DNA from: a virus
Direction: 5' to 3' (one strand)
IMG/VR virus record: IMGVR_UViG_3300005580_000036
Span: 1 to 20,420 of that record
Length of the DNA stretch: 20,420 bases
Under the pieces are notes generated by a model. That model had not been told where the DNA came from, did not search any database, and worked only from the letters and a program-made list of their open reading frames with translations. Positions 14,614 to 20,420 of the stretch are shown piece after piece. The translations under genes were made by a program, and so were the position numbers. The first letter of the stretch is position 1. Every line of letters starts with the position of its first letter.

Positions 14614-15417
14614 ATGTCAAACGATTTAAAATGGATGCTCTCATCCGACCAGCAATTCCCATATCAAGATGATAAAATGATTGCTCTATGGTTTAAAGTT
14701 ATGAAATGGTTTAAGCCAGATGTCGTAGACTATTTGGGAGACACAGACGATCAAGCCTGCTATAGTAAATATACAGAAGGAAGATCAGCAGAATTTATGC
14801 AGCTTCATAAAGATGATAGTCGTGATTTAATTGTTCCAATGATGCGACATGAAGCAAAGGGTGCTAGAGATTTTTATGCAAAGACAAGAGACATGTTACC
14901 AGAGGCTCAATTATTTTCTGCTCTAGGAAACCACGACGTTAGAATTTTTAATTATGTTGATGCTAAGCTGCCAGACTATTTAAATGAAGTTACGCCAGAA
15001 TCATTATGGTCTTTAGATTCCCTGGGTTATGATTATATTTATTACAATGATCTACCAAAGAAACGCTTTGGAGATATACACGTTCACCATGGTCTTTCAA
15101 TTTCCGCAACAGGATCTGTAAGAAAAGATATGGAAGACATGCAAGTTTCTTTAATTAGAGGACACTCACATAGAATTGCTTCACATATGGTTACCTATGA
15201 ACTTAGAAACAACGGAGAGGGAGAGACTCTGCGTGGATATGAGATTGGTCACATGTGCGACGAGAAGGGCCCAGGAATGAAGTACACACAGCACCACGAT
15301 TGGCAGAAAGGCTTTGCCATTGCACATATTGAAAATGGAGAATACCCACACGTTCAAATGATTCACGTATCTCCAAACTATACTTGTGTCGTTGATGGAA
15401 AGATGTTCAGCTTATAA
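14614..15417 (+). CDS. Calcineurin-like metallophosphoesterase
   Basis: This 267-residue soluble protein has the ordered motifs of the calcineurin-like phosphoesterase superfamily: SDQQFPY (Asp12), LGDTDD (Asp43, Asp46), GNHD (Asn106, His107), HHG (158-160) and GHSHR (His184, His186). These bind two divalent metals that hydrolyse phosphoester bonds. The first motif is normally DxH; here it is Asp-Gln-Gln, so one metal ligand is substituted by Gln14, a variation that may tune activity. An AAGG SD (14604-14607) precedes the ATG. It is the first gene of the replication block, downstream of the promoter/dyad/hairpin interval, and its stop overlaps the next start. The substrate is unknown; nucleic acid ends or nucleotides are plausible. 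Confidence 0.88.
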   Translation: MSNDLKWMLSSDQQFPYQDDKMIALWFKVMKWFKPDVVDYLGDTDDQACYSKYTEGRSAEFMQLHKDDSRDLIVPMMRHEAKGARDFYAKTRDMLPEAQLFSALGNHDVRIFNYVDAKLPDYLNEVTPESLWSLDSLGYDYIYYNDLPKKRFGDIHVHHGLSISATGSVRKDMEDMQVSLIRGHSHRIASHMVTYELRNNGEGETLRGYEIGHMCDEKGPGMKYTQHHDWQKGFAIAHIENGEYPHVQMIHVSPNYTCVVDGKMFSL

Positions 15418-15602
15418 TGTGGTGTCAAAAATGTAACGGTAGAGTATTTGTCGATAGAGTATTTTCTCAAAAACTACACGTAGAGTTGTTCTGCGTGATG
15501 TGCGGCAAGCGATGGATGATTAATAAAGAGACGAGTCCACTAGGTAAATGGCTAGACAAAAAAGATCAAAAGCACGCAAAAAGTTTCTTTATTTCTTCTT
15601 AA
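15417..15602 (+). CDS. Small zinc-ribbon protein
   Basis: This 61-residue protein starts at an ATG overlapping the preceding stop. Two CxxC knuckles, WCQKC (Cys3, Cys6) and FCVMC (Cys26, Cys29), are spaced like a zinc ribbon, with KRWMINKETSPLGKW after the second. The C-terminal part is basic (DKKDQKHAKSF). Such small ribbons in phage early regions often bind nucleic acid or another protein. Which one cannot be read from the sequence. The 3' end overlaps the next gene by 55 bases in another frame. Confidence 0.65.
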   Translation: MWCQKCNGRVFVDRVFSQKLHVELFCVMCGKRWMINKETSPLGKWLDKKDQKHAKSFFISS

Positions 15603-16030
15603 ACGGGAAGATCCATAAGGTATTAAAATCATCAAGAGCAAAAGATGAATTGATAGCCTGGTCGTATGAAGATAAAAAAAGAATGTTATACTCGTACACA
15701 TTAGTAGAAAAGAATATGGAAAATGCTTATTCAATTAAAGATGTATCAGCACTTTTAAATAAGCATAAGGTAACAATTGAAGATTATATTTTAGAGGGAA
15801 AGATTAAATCCCCTAAAAGAATATATCCAATTGGAAACCCAGATAGTTCATGGTCTAAGTTTATGTTTAGCCATAAGGATATATTAGATCTACATGAGTT
15901 TATCTTAGAGGTTGGCCATTCATCAAAGGTTCCGTCAAGGGCTGAGATACTGGCACTTCTCAAACACAACTTAATATTGTATACTAAGACCGAAGAAGGA
16001 AAGTTTGTCCCTGTATGGAAGGCGGAATAA
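15548..16030 (+). CDS. MerR/excisionase-like helix-turn-helix DNA-binding protein
   Basis: This 160-residue protein starts at an ATG with an AGG SD (15542-15544), inside the end of the zinc-ribbon gene. A basic N-terminus (MARQKRSKARKKF) is followed at about 60-115 by a winged HTH pattern of the MerR/excisionase type: AYSIKDVSALLNKHKVTIEDY (the HTH), EGKIKSPKRIYPIG (wing), and FSHKDILDLHEFI (following helix). A C-terminal region (about 118-160) has no recognised motif. It lacks an effector-binding domain typical of full MerR proteins. It is a candidate transcription regulator, possibly acting on the dyad at 14551-14571, or a replication accessory protein. This target is inferred. Confidence 0.62.
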   Translation: MARQKRSKARKKFLYFFLNGKIHKVLKSSRAKDELIAWSYEDKKRMLYSYTLVEKNMENAYSIKDVSALLNKHKVTIEDYILEGKIKSPKRIYPIGNPDSSWSKFMFSHKDILDLHEFILEVGHSSKVPSRAEILALLKHNLILYTKTEEGKFVPVWKAE

Positions 16031-16239
16031 TGTCAGACACTAGAGTTAAAGTAGACCTATCGTTTACTCGCAACCTTGGCAATTACGAAAGCATTAAGAT
16101 CGGCATTGGAATAGAAGATTCAGTTCGTCAAGGCGAAGGCGTTGAGGCTGCAACAGAACGTGTCTATAAATTTGTAGAAGATAAGCTTATTGAAAAGACT
16201 CGTGAAGTTGAAGAAGAGTTGAAGACACGTGGCAAGTGA
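16030..16239 (+). CDS. Small conserved-type hypothetical protein
   Basis: This is a 69-residue protein. I chose the ATG at 16030, which overlaps the previous stop (TAATG) and has the SD GGAAGGCGG; an in-frame ATG at 16015 would place the SD inside the gene. The sequence has beta strands (RVKVDLSFTRNLGNYESIKI, GIGIEDSV) and a charged C-terminal helix (ATERVYKFVEDKLIEKTREV). Similar short strand-helix proteins are common in phage replication regions. I cannot name its function. It is co-directional with the helicase gene block and overlaps the next gene by 11 bases. Confidence 0.6.
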   Translation: MSDTRVKVDLSFTRNLGNYESIKIGIGIEDSVRQGEGVEAATERVYKFVEDKLIEKTREVEEELKTRGK

Positions 16240-16546
16240 AAAAGAACCTTATGTTTTAATTGGCCTATACGAATCTCTATATTTATCTAAGTATGGTAAA
16301 AAGCCAAAGCTAAATAAGTTTAGAGAAAAGTGGGCTATGCAGGATGTAATAGATAGCGTAGGCTTTGAACATGCAAAAGATCTGCTTTCCTACTATTTTA
16401 AAACAAGTAAGTCTGGGCACCCATTAAACTTTTTCTTTTACAACTTTGACAAGATAGATTATCTTAAAGTTGCAATGGATAAGGATGTAGAAAATCGTCG
16501 TATGCTACTAAAGGCAACGAAGAAGTTAGTTGAAGGCGGTGAGTAA
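16229..16546 (+). CDS. Small protein upstream of the helicase; possible helicase-associated factor
   Basis: This 105-residue protein begins at a GTG, the best start available in the frame, overlapping the previous gene by 11 bases. It is rich in aromatic and basic residues: YVLIGLYESLYLSKYGKKPK, LNKFREKWAMQDVIDSVGFE, then LLSYYFKTSKSGHPLNFFFY and a C-terminal helix. No catalytic motif is seen. Its stop overlaps the helicase start (TAATG), so the two are probably made in step. By position it could be a loader or partner of the DnaB-like helicase, but there is no sequence proof. Confidence 0.5.
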   Translation: MASEKEPYVLIGLYESLYLSKYGKKPKLNKFREKWAMQDVIDSVGFEHAKDLLSYYFKTSKSGHPLNFFFYNFDKIDYLKVAMDKDVENRRMLLKATKKLVEGGE

Positions 16547-17790
16547 TGAATACAGAAGCAGAAGTCATTTCCGCAGTATGTAAAAATAAAGACATCAGTA
16601 CACTACTTGCCGATAACGTAGATGAAATATTTACCTCACATAGAGACATTTGGGAATCATTAAAGCTATATTATTATAAGTTTAAGGCAGTGCCAGAGGC
16701 TGGTATCCTAGTAGAAAAGTTTAAAGACTTTGAGCCAGTAGCAACAAAAGCAGAGACTGGATATTACTTAGACAAGTTAAAGAATGAATTCTTAACTAAT
16801 AAACTTAAGAGTATTATTATTCAGTCTGGCTCAGCCCTTAAAGAAGATTCTGCTGGCAGAGTAATTGCAGATATGCAGTCAAAGTTATCTCAGCTTTCAA
16901 AGTTTACAAATAATGTAAGAGATTTAGATGTAACAGATTTAGAATCTGCAACAGCACACTTTACTTCAGTTAAAGAAAGATCTGCTGCAATGGGCGGTAG
17001 CCCAGGAATTCTTACTGGATTTGATGCTATTGATAAGGCGTATCCAACTGGAATGGCACCAGGTCATTTGATTGTTGCTATTGGTTGGCCAGGACGTGGT
17101 AAGACATGGTTTACTTCCTACCTAGCATGCAAGGCGTGGGAGCAAGGCTTTAAGCCAATGATTGTTTCCCTTGAAATGTCACCAGAAGATATGCGTAACC
17201 GTATCTATACAATGATGGGATCTGGATTATTTCGTGCAAGCGACTTTGCAAAGGGAGATGTAAACATAGATGACCTGCGTACCTGGGGTTCTAAAAAGTT
17301 TGAAAACAAAAATGGATTCGTATTGGTTTCAAGCGAGGGAATGTCAGATGTTAGTGCAAATACGGTACAGGCAAAGATAGACCAACACAAACCAGATCTA
17401 GTTATTCTTGACTACCACCAGCTTTTTTCTGATACAAAGCGAAGCTCTGGTGCTACAGAAAGAAATATGAATATTTCACGTGAGTTTAAAATGCTTGCAA
17501 TGACAAACGGTATTCCAGTAATTGATATTACGGCGGCAACTATGGATGACATAACCGATCAAGATGCCCCTCCAATGCTATCTCAGGTTGCGTGGTCCAA
17601 AGCTATTGAGTATGATGCCGATATGGCAATAGCAATTCATAAGTATACGAATACAAATATGATTGAGGTTGTTAGCAGAAAGAATAGACACGGACAAGAC
17701 TTTAGCGTGTTCTTAGATTGGGATATCAATAGAGGTATCATCAAAGAGATTTATGAAAATCCTTTCCAAAATGACGCACAAAAAAATTAG
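16546..17790 (+). CDS. DnaB-like replicative DNA helicase
   Basis: This is a 414-residue RecA-fold helicase. The N-terminal about 120 residues are helical, as in the DnaB collar domain. The motor domain (about 150-405) shows Walker A GWPGRGKT (180-187), VSLEMSPEDM (207-216, the DnaB H1a-type motif), Walker B VILDYHQL (286-293), ITAATMDD (328-335) and SRKNRHGQDF (377-386), the arginine-finger region. It would unwind the phage replication fork as a hexamer, with the primase encoded downstream. It is shorter than typical bacterial DnaB of about 450-470 residues, mainly at the N-terminus, which is usual for phage versions. It is coupled to the upstream small gene. Confidence 0.92.
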   Translation: MNTEAEVISAVCKNKDISTLLADNVDEIFTSHRDIWESLKLYYYKFKAVPEAGILVEKFKDFEPVATKAETGYYLDKLKNEFLTNKLKSIIIQSGSALKEDSAGRVIADMQSKLSQLSKFTNNVRDLDVTDLESATAHFTSVKERSAAMGGSPGILTGFDAIDKAYPTGMAPGHLIVAIGWPGRGKTWFTSYLACKAWEQGFKPMIVSLEMSPEDMRNRIYTMMGSGLFRASDFAKGDVNIDDLRTWGSKKFENKNGFVLVSSEGMSDVSANTVQAKIDQHKPDLVILDYHQLFSDTKRSSGATERNMNISREFKMLAMTNGIPVIDITAATMDDITDQDAPPMLSQVAWSKAIEYDADMAIAIHKYTNTNMIEVVSRKNRHGQDFSVFLDWDINRGIIKEIYENPFQNDAQKN

Positions 17791-18073
17791 TAGATTTCAA
17801 ATAAATGTAGAGTTTTTAGATGATTCAGAAATTATTAAAATTAAACATCAATACGAAAGCATGCTTACTCATCAAATGAGAGACAAGGGCTACGCAAGAG
17901 TACTTGACATAGACCCAGCGTTTGCAGTAGAATTCACAGGAGAAACATGGAAGTTCTTAATGACCTTGCATGGAGTTTATGTAGGAAAGAAGAAGGCATG
18001 GCTATCAGAGGGAATCTCTCAGGGAAAGCTAATCTCACGCAATATGCGCCCAACCATATCAAATCCATACTAA
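17753..18073 (+). CDS. Small protein overlapping helicase and primase genes; function unknown
   Basis: This 106-residue protein starts inside the helicase gene (38-base overlap; AAAGAGA SD upstream of the ATG) and ends inside the primase frame. It is basic, with motifs such as VEFLDDSEIIKIKHQYESML, RDKGYARVLDIDPAF and VEFTGETWKFLMTLHGVYVG, then KKKAWLSEGISQGKLIS. No zinc or nucleotide site is seen. The length and codon regularity in a frame distinct from both neighbours support a real gene rather than a shadow. The position between helicase and primase suggests a replisome accessory protein, but this is inference. Confidence 0.6.
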   Translation: MKILSKMTHKKISRFQINVEFLDDSEIIKIKHQYESMLTHQMRDKGYARVLDIDPAFAVEFTGETWKFLMTLHGVYVGKKKAWLSEGISQGKLISRNMRPTISNPY

Positions 18074-18996
18074 AATCACTTGGCCTTGACATTGTTGGAG
18101 AAACGTCTAATGACTTTTTGTGCTATTGTCCTTTTCATTCCAATAGACACACGTCTAGTTTTAGTGTAAGTAGGGACAAGGGTGCCTTTATTTGTTTTAA
18201 TCCTTCATGCGGAGAGGCTGGTAACCTGATTGAATTAGTAAAAAGAGTATTGCACAAGAATGATTTTGAAGCTATGAGATTTATTGCCACAAAAGAAACT
18301 GAGTCATTAAATAATTTTGATGAACTAATATCGGAGATACTAGAAGACAAGCCAGACTTTATAGAGTTTTCAGAAGAAACGCTTAAGGATCTATATAATG
18401 GTTTAGTTAAAAGCAAAGACGCTCAAGACTATTTAAAGTCAAGAGGAATTAATCTAACAGAGATGACATACTTTTCTTTAGGATATTCACCTAAGCAAAA
18501 CATGGTAACTGTTCCAGTTCATAGCCCAGATGGAACTCCAATAGGAATTGTCGGTAGATCAATTGAAGGTAAGTCATTTAAAAATAGTACAAATCTTCCT
18601 AAGAGCAAAACAATATTTAATGTGCACCGTGCAAAAAAGATTGGCGACCATGTAATTGTTGTTGAGTCCAGCTTTGATGCTATACGTGTACATGAAGCTG
18701 GATTCCCAAATGTAGTTGCTACGCTTGGTGGTTTTATATCAAACGAACAACAACATTTATTAAATAGATATTTTAATAGAATAACTATAATGACAGATGC
18801 AGATGAAGCAGGCAGGGCTCTAGGTATAAGCATTGCTAATAAATTAAAGAACAAAGACATCTTGTGGGCTTCTTATGAATATGGTAAGATATATCCACAT
18901 GCAGCAAAAGATGCAGGCGATATGTCACCAGATGAGATAAAGGCTTGTATTAAAAATGCAGTTTCCGACATCGAATATCGATCTTGGAACCCATGA
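17998..18996 (+). CDS. DnaG-like primase (zinc-finger and Toprim domains)
   Basis: This is a 332-residue protein from the ATG at 17998, which has GGAAAGA eight bases upstream; the frame extends to an ATG at 17947, adding residues that look non-native. An N-terminal CHC2-type zinc site is visible: Cys44 and His47 (CPFH) with Cys66 and Cys71 (CFNPSC). The Toprim catalytic fold carries Glu223 (VESSFDAIR) and Asp267/Asp269 (TDADEAG), which bind Mg2+ for primer synthesis. It has no obvious C-terminal helicase-binding domain of bacterial DnaG, so it may contact helicase differently. It would lay RNA primers for the DnaE-type polymerase encoded downstream. Confidence 0.9.
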   Translation: MAIRGNLSGKANLTQYAPNHIKSILKSLGLDIVGETSNDFLCYCPFHSNRHTSSFSVSRDKGAFICFNPSCGEAGNLIELVKRVLHKNDFEAMRFIATKETESLNNFDELISEILEDKPDFIEFSEETLKDLYNGLVKSKDAQDYLKSRGINLTEMTYFSLGYSPKQNMVTVPVHSPDGTPIGIVGRSIEGKSFKNSTNLPKSKTIFNVHRAKKIGDHVIVVESSFDAIRVHEAGFPNVVATLGGFISNEQQHLLNRYFNRITIMTDADEAGRALGISIANKLKNKDILWASYEYGKIYPHAAKDAGDMSPDEIKACIKNAVSDIEYRSWNP

Positions 18997-19002
18997 TATA
19001 AT
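18997..19002 (+). promoter_or_regulatory. Extended -10 promoter for the ssDNA-binding protein gene
   Basis: TGATATAATA (18994-19003) is a perfect -10 with TG extension just past the primase stop codon, leaving a leader of roughly 43 bases before the ATG at 19052. No convincing -35 box is seen. It would give the ssDNA-binding protein extra expression, in line with its stoichiometric need. Confidence 0.55.
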
Positions 19003-19051
19003 AGCAATACAGGCAGATATATACTGTCAACTATATGAAAAGAGGATATAA

Positions 19052-19726
19052 ATGGGTATCGTAAAGGGATTAAAAGACCTAAACAAAGTAATGGACAAGC
19101 CACAGTCATCAGGTGGCGACACAACAAAGGCACGTTGGGTAAAGCTAGAAGATACAGAAAGCGTAAAGATTCGTTTTCTACAAGAGCTTGATCCAGATTC
19201 ACCAAGCTACAACGAAAAGCACGGGCTTGGCTTTATTGCAGTAGAGCACACAAATCCAAAAGACTATCGCCGTAAGGCTTTATGTTCAATGGAAGATCAA
19301 GGAAAGTGCTATGGCTGCGAACAACACCGAAAAGATTATAAGGCAGGGTGGAAAGGTCGTTCACGACTTTACATTAACGTCCTTGTTGACGACGGTAAAG
19401 AGGATCCATATGTTGGAATCCTTTCACAGGGTTCAAGTGGAAAAACAGTAACACCAACTTTAATTGAATACGCTGGAGAAATGGGTAGTATTACAAATCT
19501 CATGTGGCGCATTAAACGTTCTGGAACAAAGACGGATACAAGCTATACAATTATTCCTTTAGGTAAGGATGAAACAGATTTTGATTCATCATCACTAGAG
19601 CTATACAAGCTTGAAGAAACTGCTATTCGTGACATGCCATACACAGAACAAGAAGCTTTCTTTAATGGTGAAGGCGGACAAGAACAATCTGATACTGCTA
19701 CAAACAGCAGCTTAGACTGGTTATAA
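19052..19726 (+). CDS. gp32-like single-stranded DNA-binding protein
   Basis: This 224-residue protein has an AAGAGGA SD before its ATG and a promoter of its own. A zinc site is apparent: His66, Cys78, Cys86 and Cys89, closely matching the H-x12-C-x9-C-x2-C spacing known from T4 gp32 (here H-x11-C-x7-C-x2-C). The surrounding OB-fold-like segments include SVKIRFLQELDP, RLYINVLVDD and LMWRIKRSG. The acidic, flexible C-terminus (FNGEGGQEQSDTATNSSLDWL) is like the tails by which ssDNA-binding proteins contact other replisome members. It would coat single-stranded DNA at the fork. T4-type family membership is inferred from motif spacing, not from overall alignment. Confidence 0.8.
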   Translation: MGIVKGLKDLNKVMDKPQSSGGDTTKARWVKLEDTESVKIRFLQELDPDSPSYNEKHGLGFIAVEHTNPKDYRRKALCSMEDQGKCYGCEQHRKDYKAGWKGRSRLYINVLVDDGKEDPYVGILSQGSSGKTVTPTLIEYAGEMGSITNLMWRIKRSGTKTDTSYTIIPLGKDETDFDSSSLELYKLEETAIRDMPYTEQEAFFNGEGGQEQSDTATNSSLDWL

Positions 19727-19733
19727 TTTGGCA

Positions 19734-19755
19734 GGGAGCAGAGCAATCTGCTCCC
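19734..19755 (+). terminator. Strong hairpin between ssDNA-binding gene and tRNA
   Basis: GGGAGCAGA and TCTGCTCCC pair perfectly around a GCAA loop (GNRA type). A further TGGCA/TGCCA pairing outside it includes the first bases of the tRNA. Only TTAT follows, so termination may be weak; it could also protect or process the transcript. Confidence 0.6.
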
Positions 19756-19759
19756 TTAT

Positions 19760-19832
19760 GCCAGAGTAGCCCAGCGGTAGAGGCGGTAGACTTAAAATCT
19801 ATACAGCGTGGGTTCGAATCCCACCTTCGGCA
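19760..19832 (+). tRNA. tRNA-Leu(UAA), short variable loop
   Basis: A 73-base cloverleaf can be drawn. The acceptor stem is GCCAGAG with CTTCGGC, with one A-C mismatch and one G-T pair, then A73. The D arm has the G18-G19 pair. The anticodon arm is GTAGA / loop CTTAAAA / TCTAT, giving anticodon TAA at 34-36. The variable loop is only five bases (ACAGC), and the T arm is GTGGG-TTCGAAT-CCCAC. CCA is not encoded (CACA follows). Anticodon UAA reads the Leu codon UUA, frequent in this AT-rich genome. Leu tRNAs of bacteria normally have a long variable arm, so charging by LeuRS is not certain. Confidence 0.85.
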
Positions 19833-19856
19833 CACAACAAGAAACGGCGGAAATAA

Positions 19857-20420
19857 ATGAGCTTTACACACTTACACGTTCATTCATATTATTCATTAAT
19901 GGATGGATTGAATTCGCCTAAAGAATTATGCCAAGCTGCTTTAGATGCTGGACAAACTGCAATTGCAATTACAGATCATGGAACATTATCTTCTCATCGT
20001 GATATGCAAATTGCTGCAAAAGAATTAGGCATAAAGCCGATACTTGGCGTAGAGGCATATATATCGCCAACAGATAGATTTGATAGATCATCTAAAACAG
20101 ATAAGTCTATTCAGGCATACAACCATATTATTCTTTTAGCTAAAAATAAAAAGGGCTTAGAGAATATAAACACCTTGCAGGAACTTGCATGGAACGAAGG
20201 CTTTTATCATAAGCCACGTATTGACAGGGAGGTTTTAAATGATTATAGCGAAGGTATTATCGTTCTCAGCGGATGTCTTAATGGACTCATTAGTAAGGCT
20301 ATCGATAAAGGTAACATGGAGGAAGCAGAACTTCTTCTCAAGGGCTTTAAACAAACTTTCGGACAAGATTTTTACGTGGAAGTGCAATCACATAACCCTA
20401 TGGAGATCAACTCTGCCCTT
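19857..20420 (+). CDS. DNA polymerase III alpha subunit (DnaE-type), N-terminal PHP domain (3' partial)
   Basis: The frame begins at ATG 19857, with a GGCGG SD (ACGGCGGAAATAA), and runs off the window after 188 codons. It is the PHP domain of a bacterial-type C-family polymerase: FTHLHVHSYYSLMDGL near the N-terminus supplies the HxH metal motif; AIAITDHGTLSS, PILGVEAYIS, YNHIILLAKNKKGLENI, and VLSGCLNGLIS follow in the usual order. The PHP domain of such enzymes can carry proofreading or phosphatase activity; the His/Asp ligands seen are intact. It is the chain-elongating enzyme of the replication module. The polymerase domain is outside the window. Confidence 0.92.
   Translation, partial: MSFTHLHVHSYYSLMDGLNSPKELCQAALDAGQTAIAITDHGTLSSHRDMQIAAKELGIKPILGVEAYISPTDRFDRSSKTDKSIQAYNHIILLAKNKKGLENINTLQELAWNEGFYHKPRIDREVLNDYSEGIIVLSGCLNGLISKAIDKGNMEEAELLLKGFKQTFGQDFYVEVQSHNPMEINSAL

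Noticed and set aside
15684-15692. TGTTATACT as an extended -10 promoter within the HTH gene
   Set aside because: It is inside coding sequence, lacks a -35 box and has no gene start close downstream.
19760-19832. tRNA as an ochre stop-codon suppressor
   Set aside because: The anticodon reads 5'-UAA-3', which decodes UUA. An ochre suppressor would need 5'-UUA-3'. Genes here also use TAA, TAG and TGA as normal stops.
1-20420. CRISPR array, insertion sequence, integrase or attachment site
   Set aside because: No evenly spaced direct repeats, transposase-like or integrase-like gene, or terminal inverted repeats were seen by reading.

Overview
The window is a visibly AT-rich stretch of a tailed-phage genome. 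Every gene lies on the + strand and most start/stop codons touch or overlap (repeated TAATG junctions). The left end is open inside a tail tape measure gene and the right end is open inside a DNA polymerase III alpha gene, so this is the middle of a longer phage contig. A tape measure protein followed by hub-like and fibre-like genes, with no sheath gene in view, suggests a long non-contractile tail. The host is not proven. SigA-type extended -10 promoters, one gene with a leaderless-looking start, a tRNA without encoded CCA, and a peptidoglycan-cleaving CHAP domain in the tape measure would fit an actinobacterial or other monoderm host. This is inference.

Region 1 (1-13097) is the tail module: the tape measure C-terminus (CHAP peptidase, LysM, and a metzincin-like HExxH domain); a small tail protein; a 1118-residue hub-like protein with an inserted lectin-like domain; a small protein behind its own promoter; a 317-residue protein with an inserted carbohydrate-binding-like domain; a 682-residue fibronectin/fibre protein; and a 1146-residue adhesin-like protein with tandem Trp repeats, paired CBM5/12-like motifs, an Fn3 domain and an InlB B-repeat-like domain. 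Sugar-binding-type modules recur, as expected for receptor-recognising tail-tip proteins.

Region 2 (13111-14530) holds three tiny coiled-coil proteins, the first two looking like paralogues, then two small putative virion proteins. A consensus-like promoter sits between the first two coiled-coil genes.

Region 3 (14531-14613) is the switch between modules: a near-consensus promoter, a perfect 9-bp-arm dyad over its -10 box, then a terminator-like hairpin with a T tract.

Region 4 (14614-20420) is the replication module: metallophosphoesterase, zinc ribbon protein, MerR-like HTH protein, small conserved proteins, DnaB-like helicase, a small gene overlapping both neighbours, DnaG-like primase, a gp32-like zinc ssDNA-binding protein with its own promoter, a hairpin, a tRNA with anticodon UAA, and the PHP domain of a DnaE-type polymerase. 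Together these supply unwinding, priming, strand protection and synthesis.
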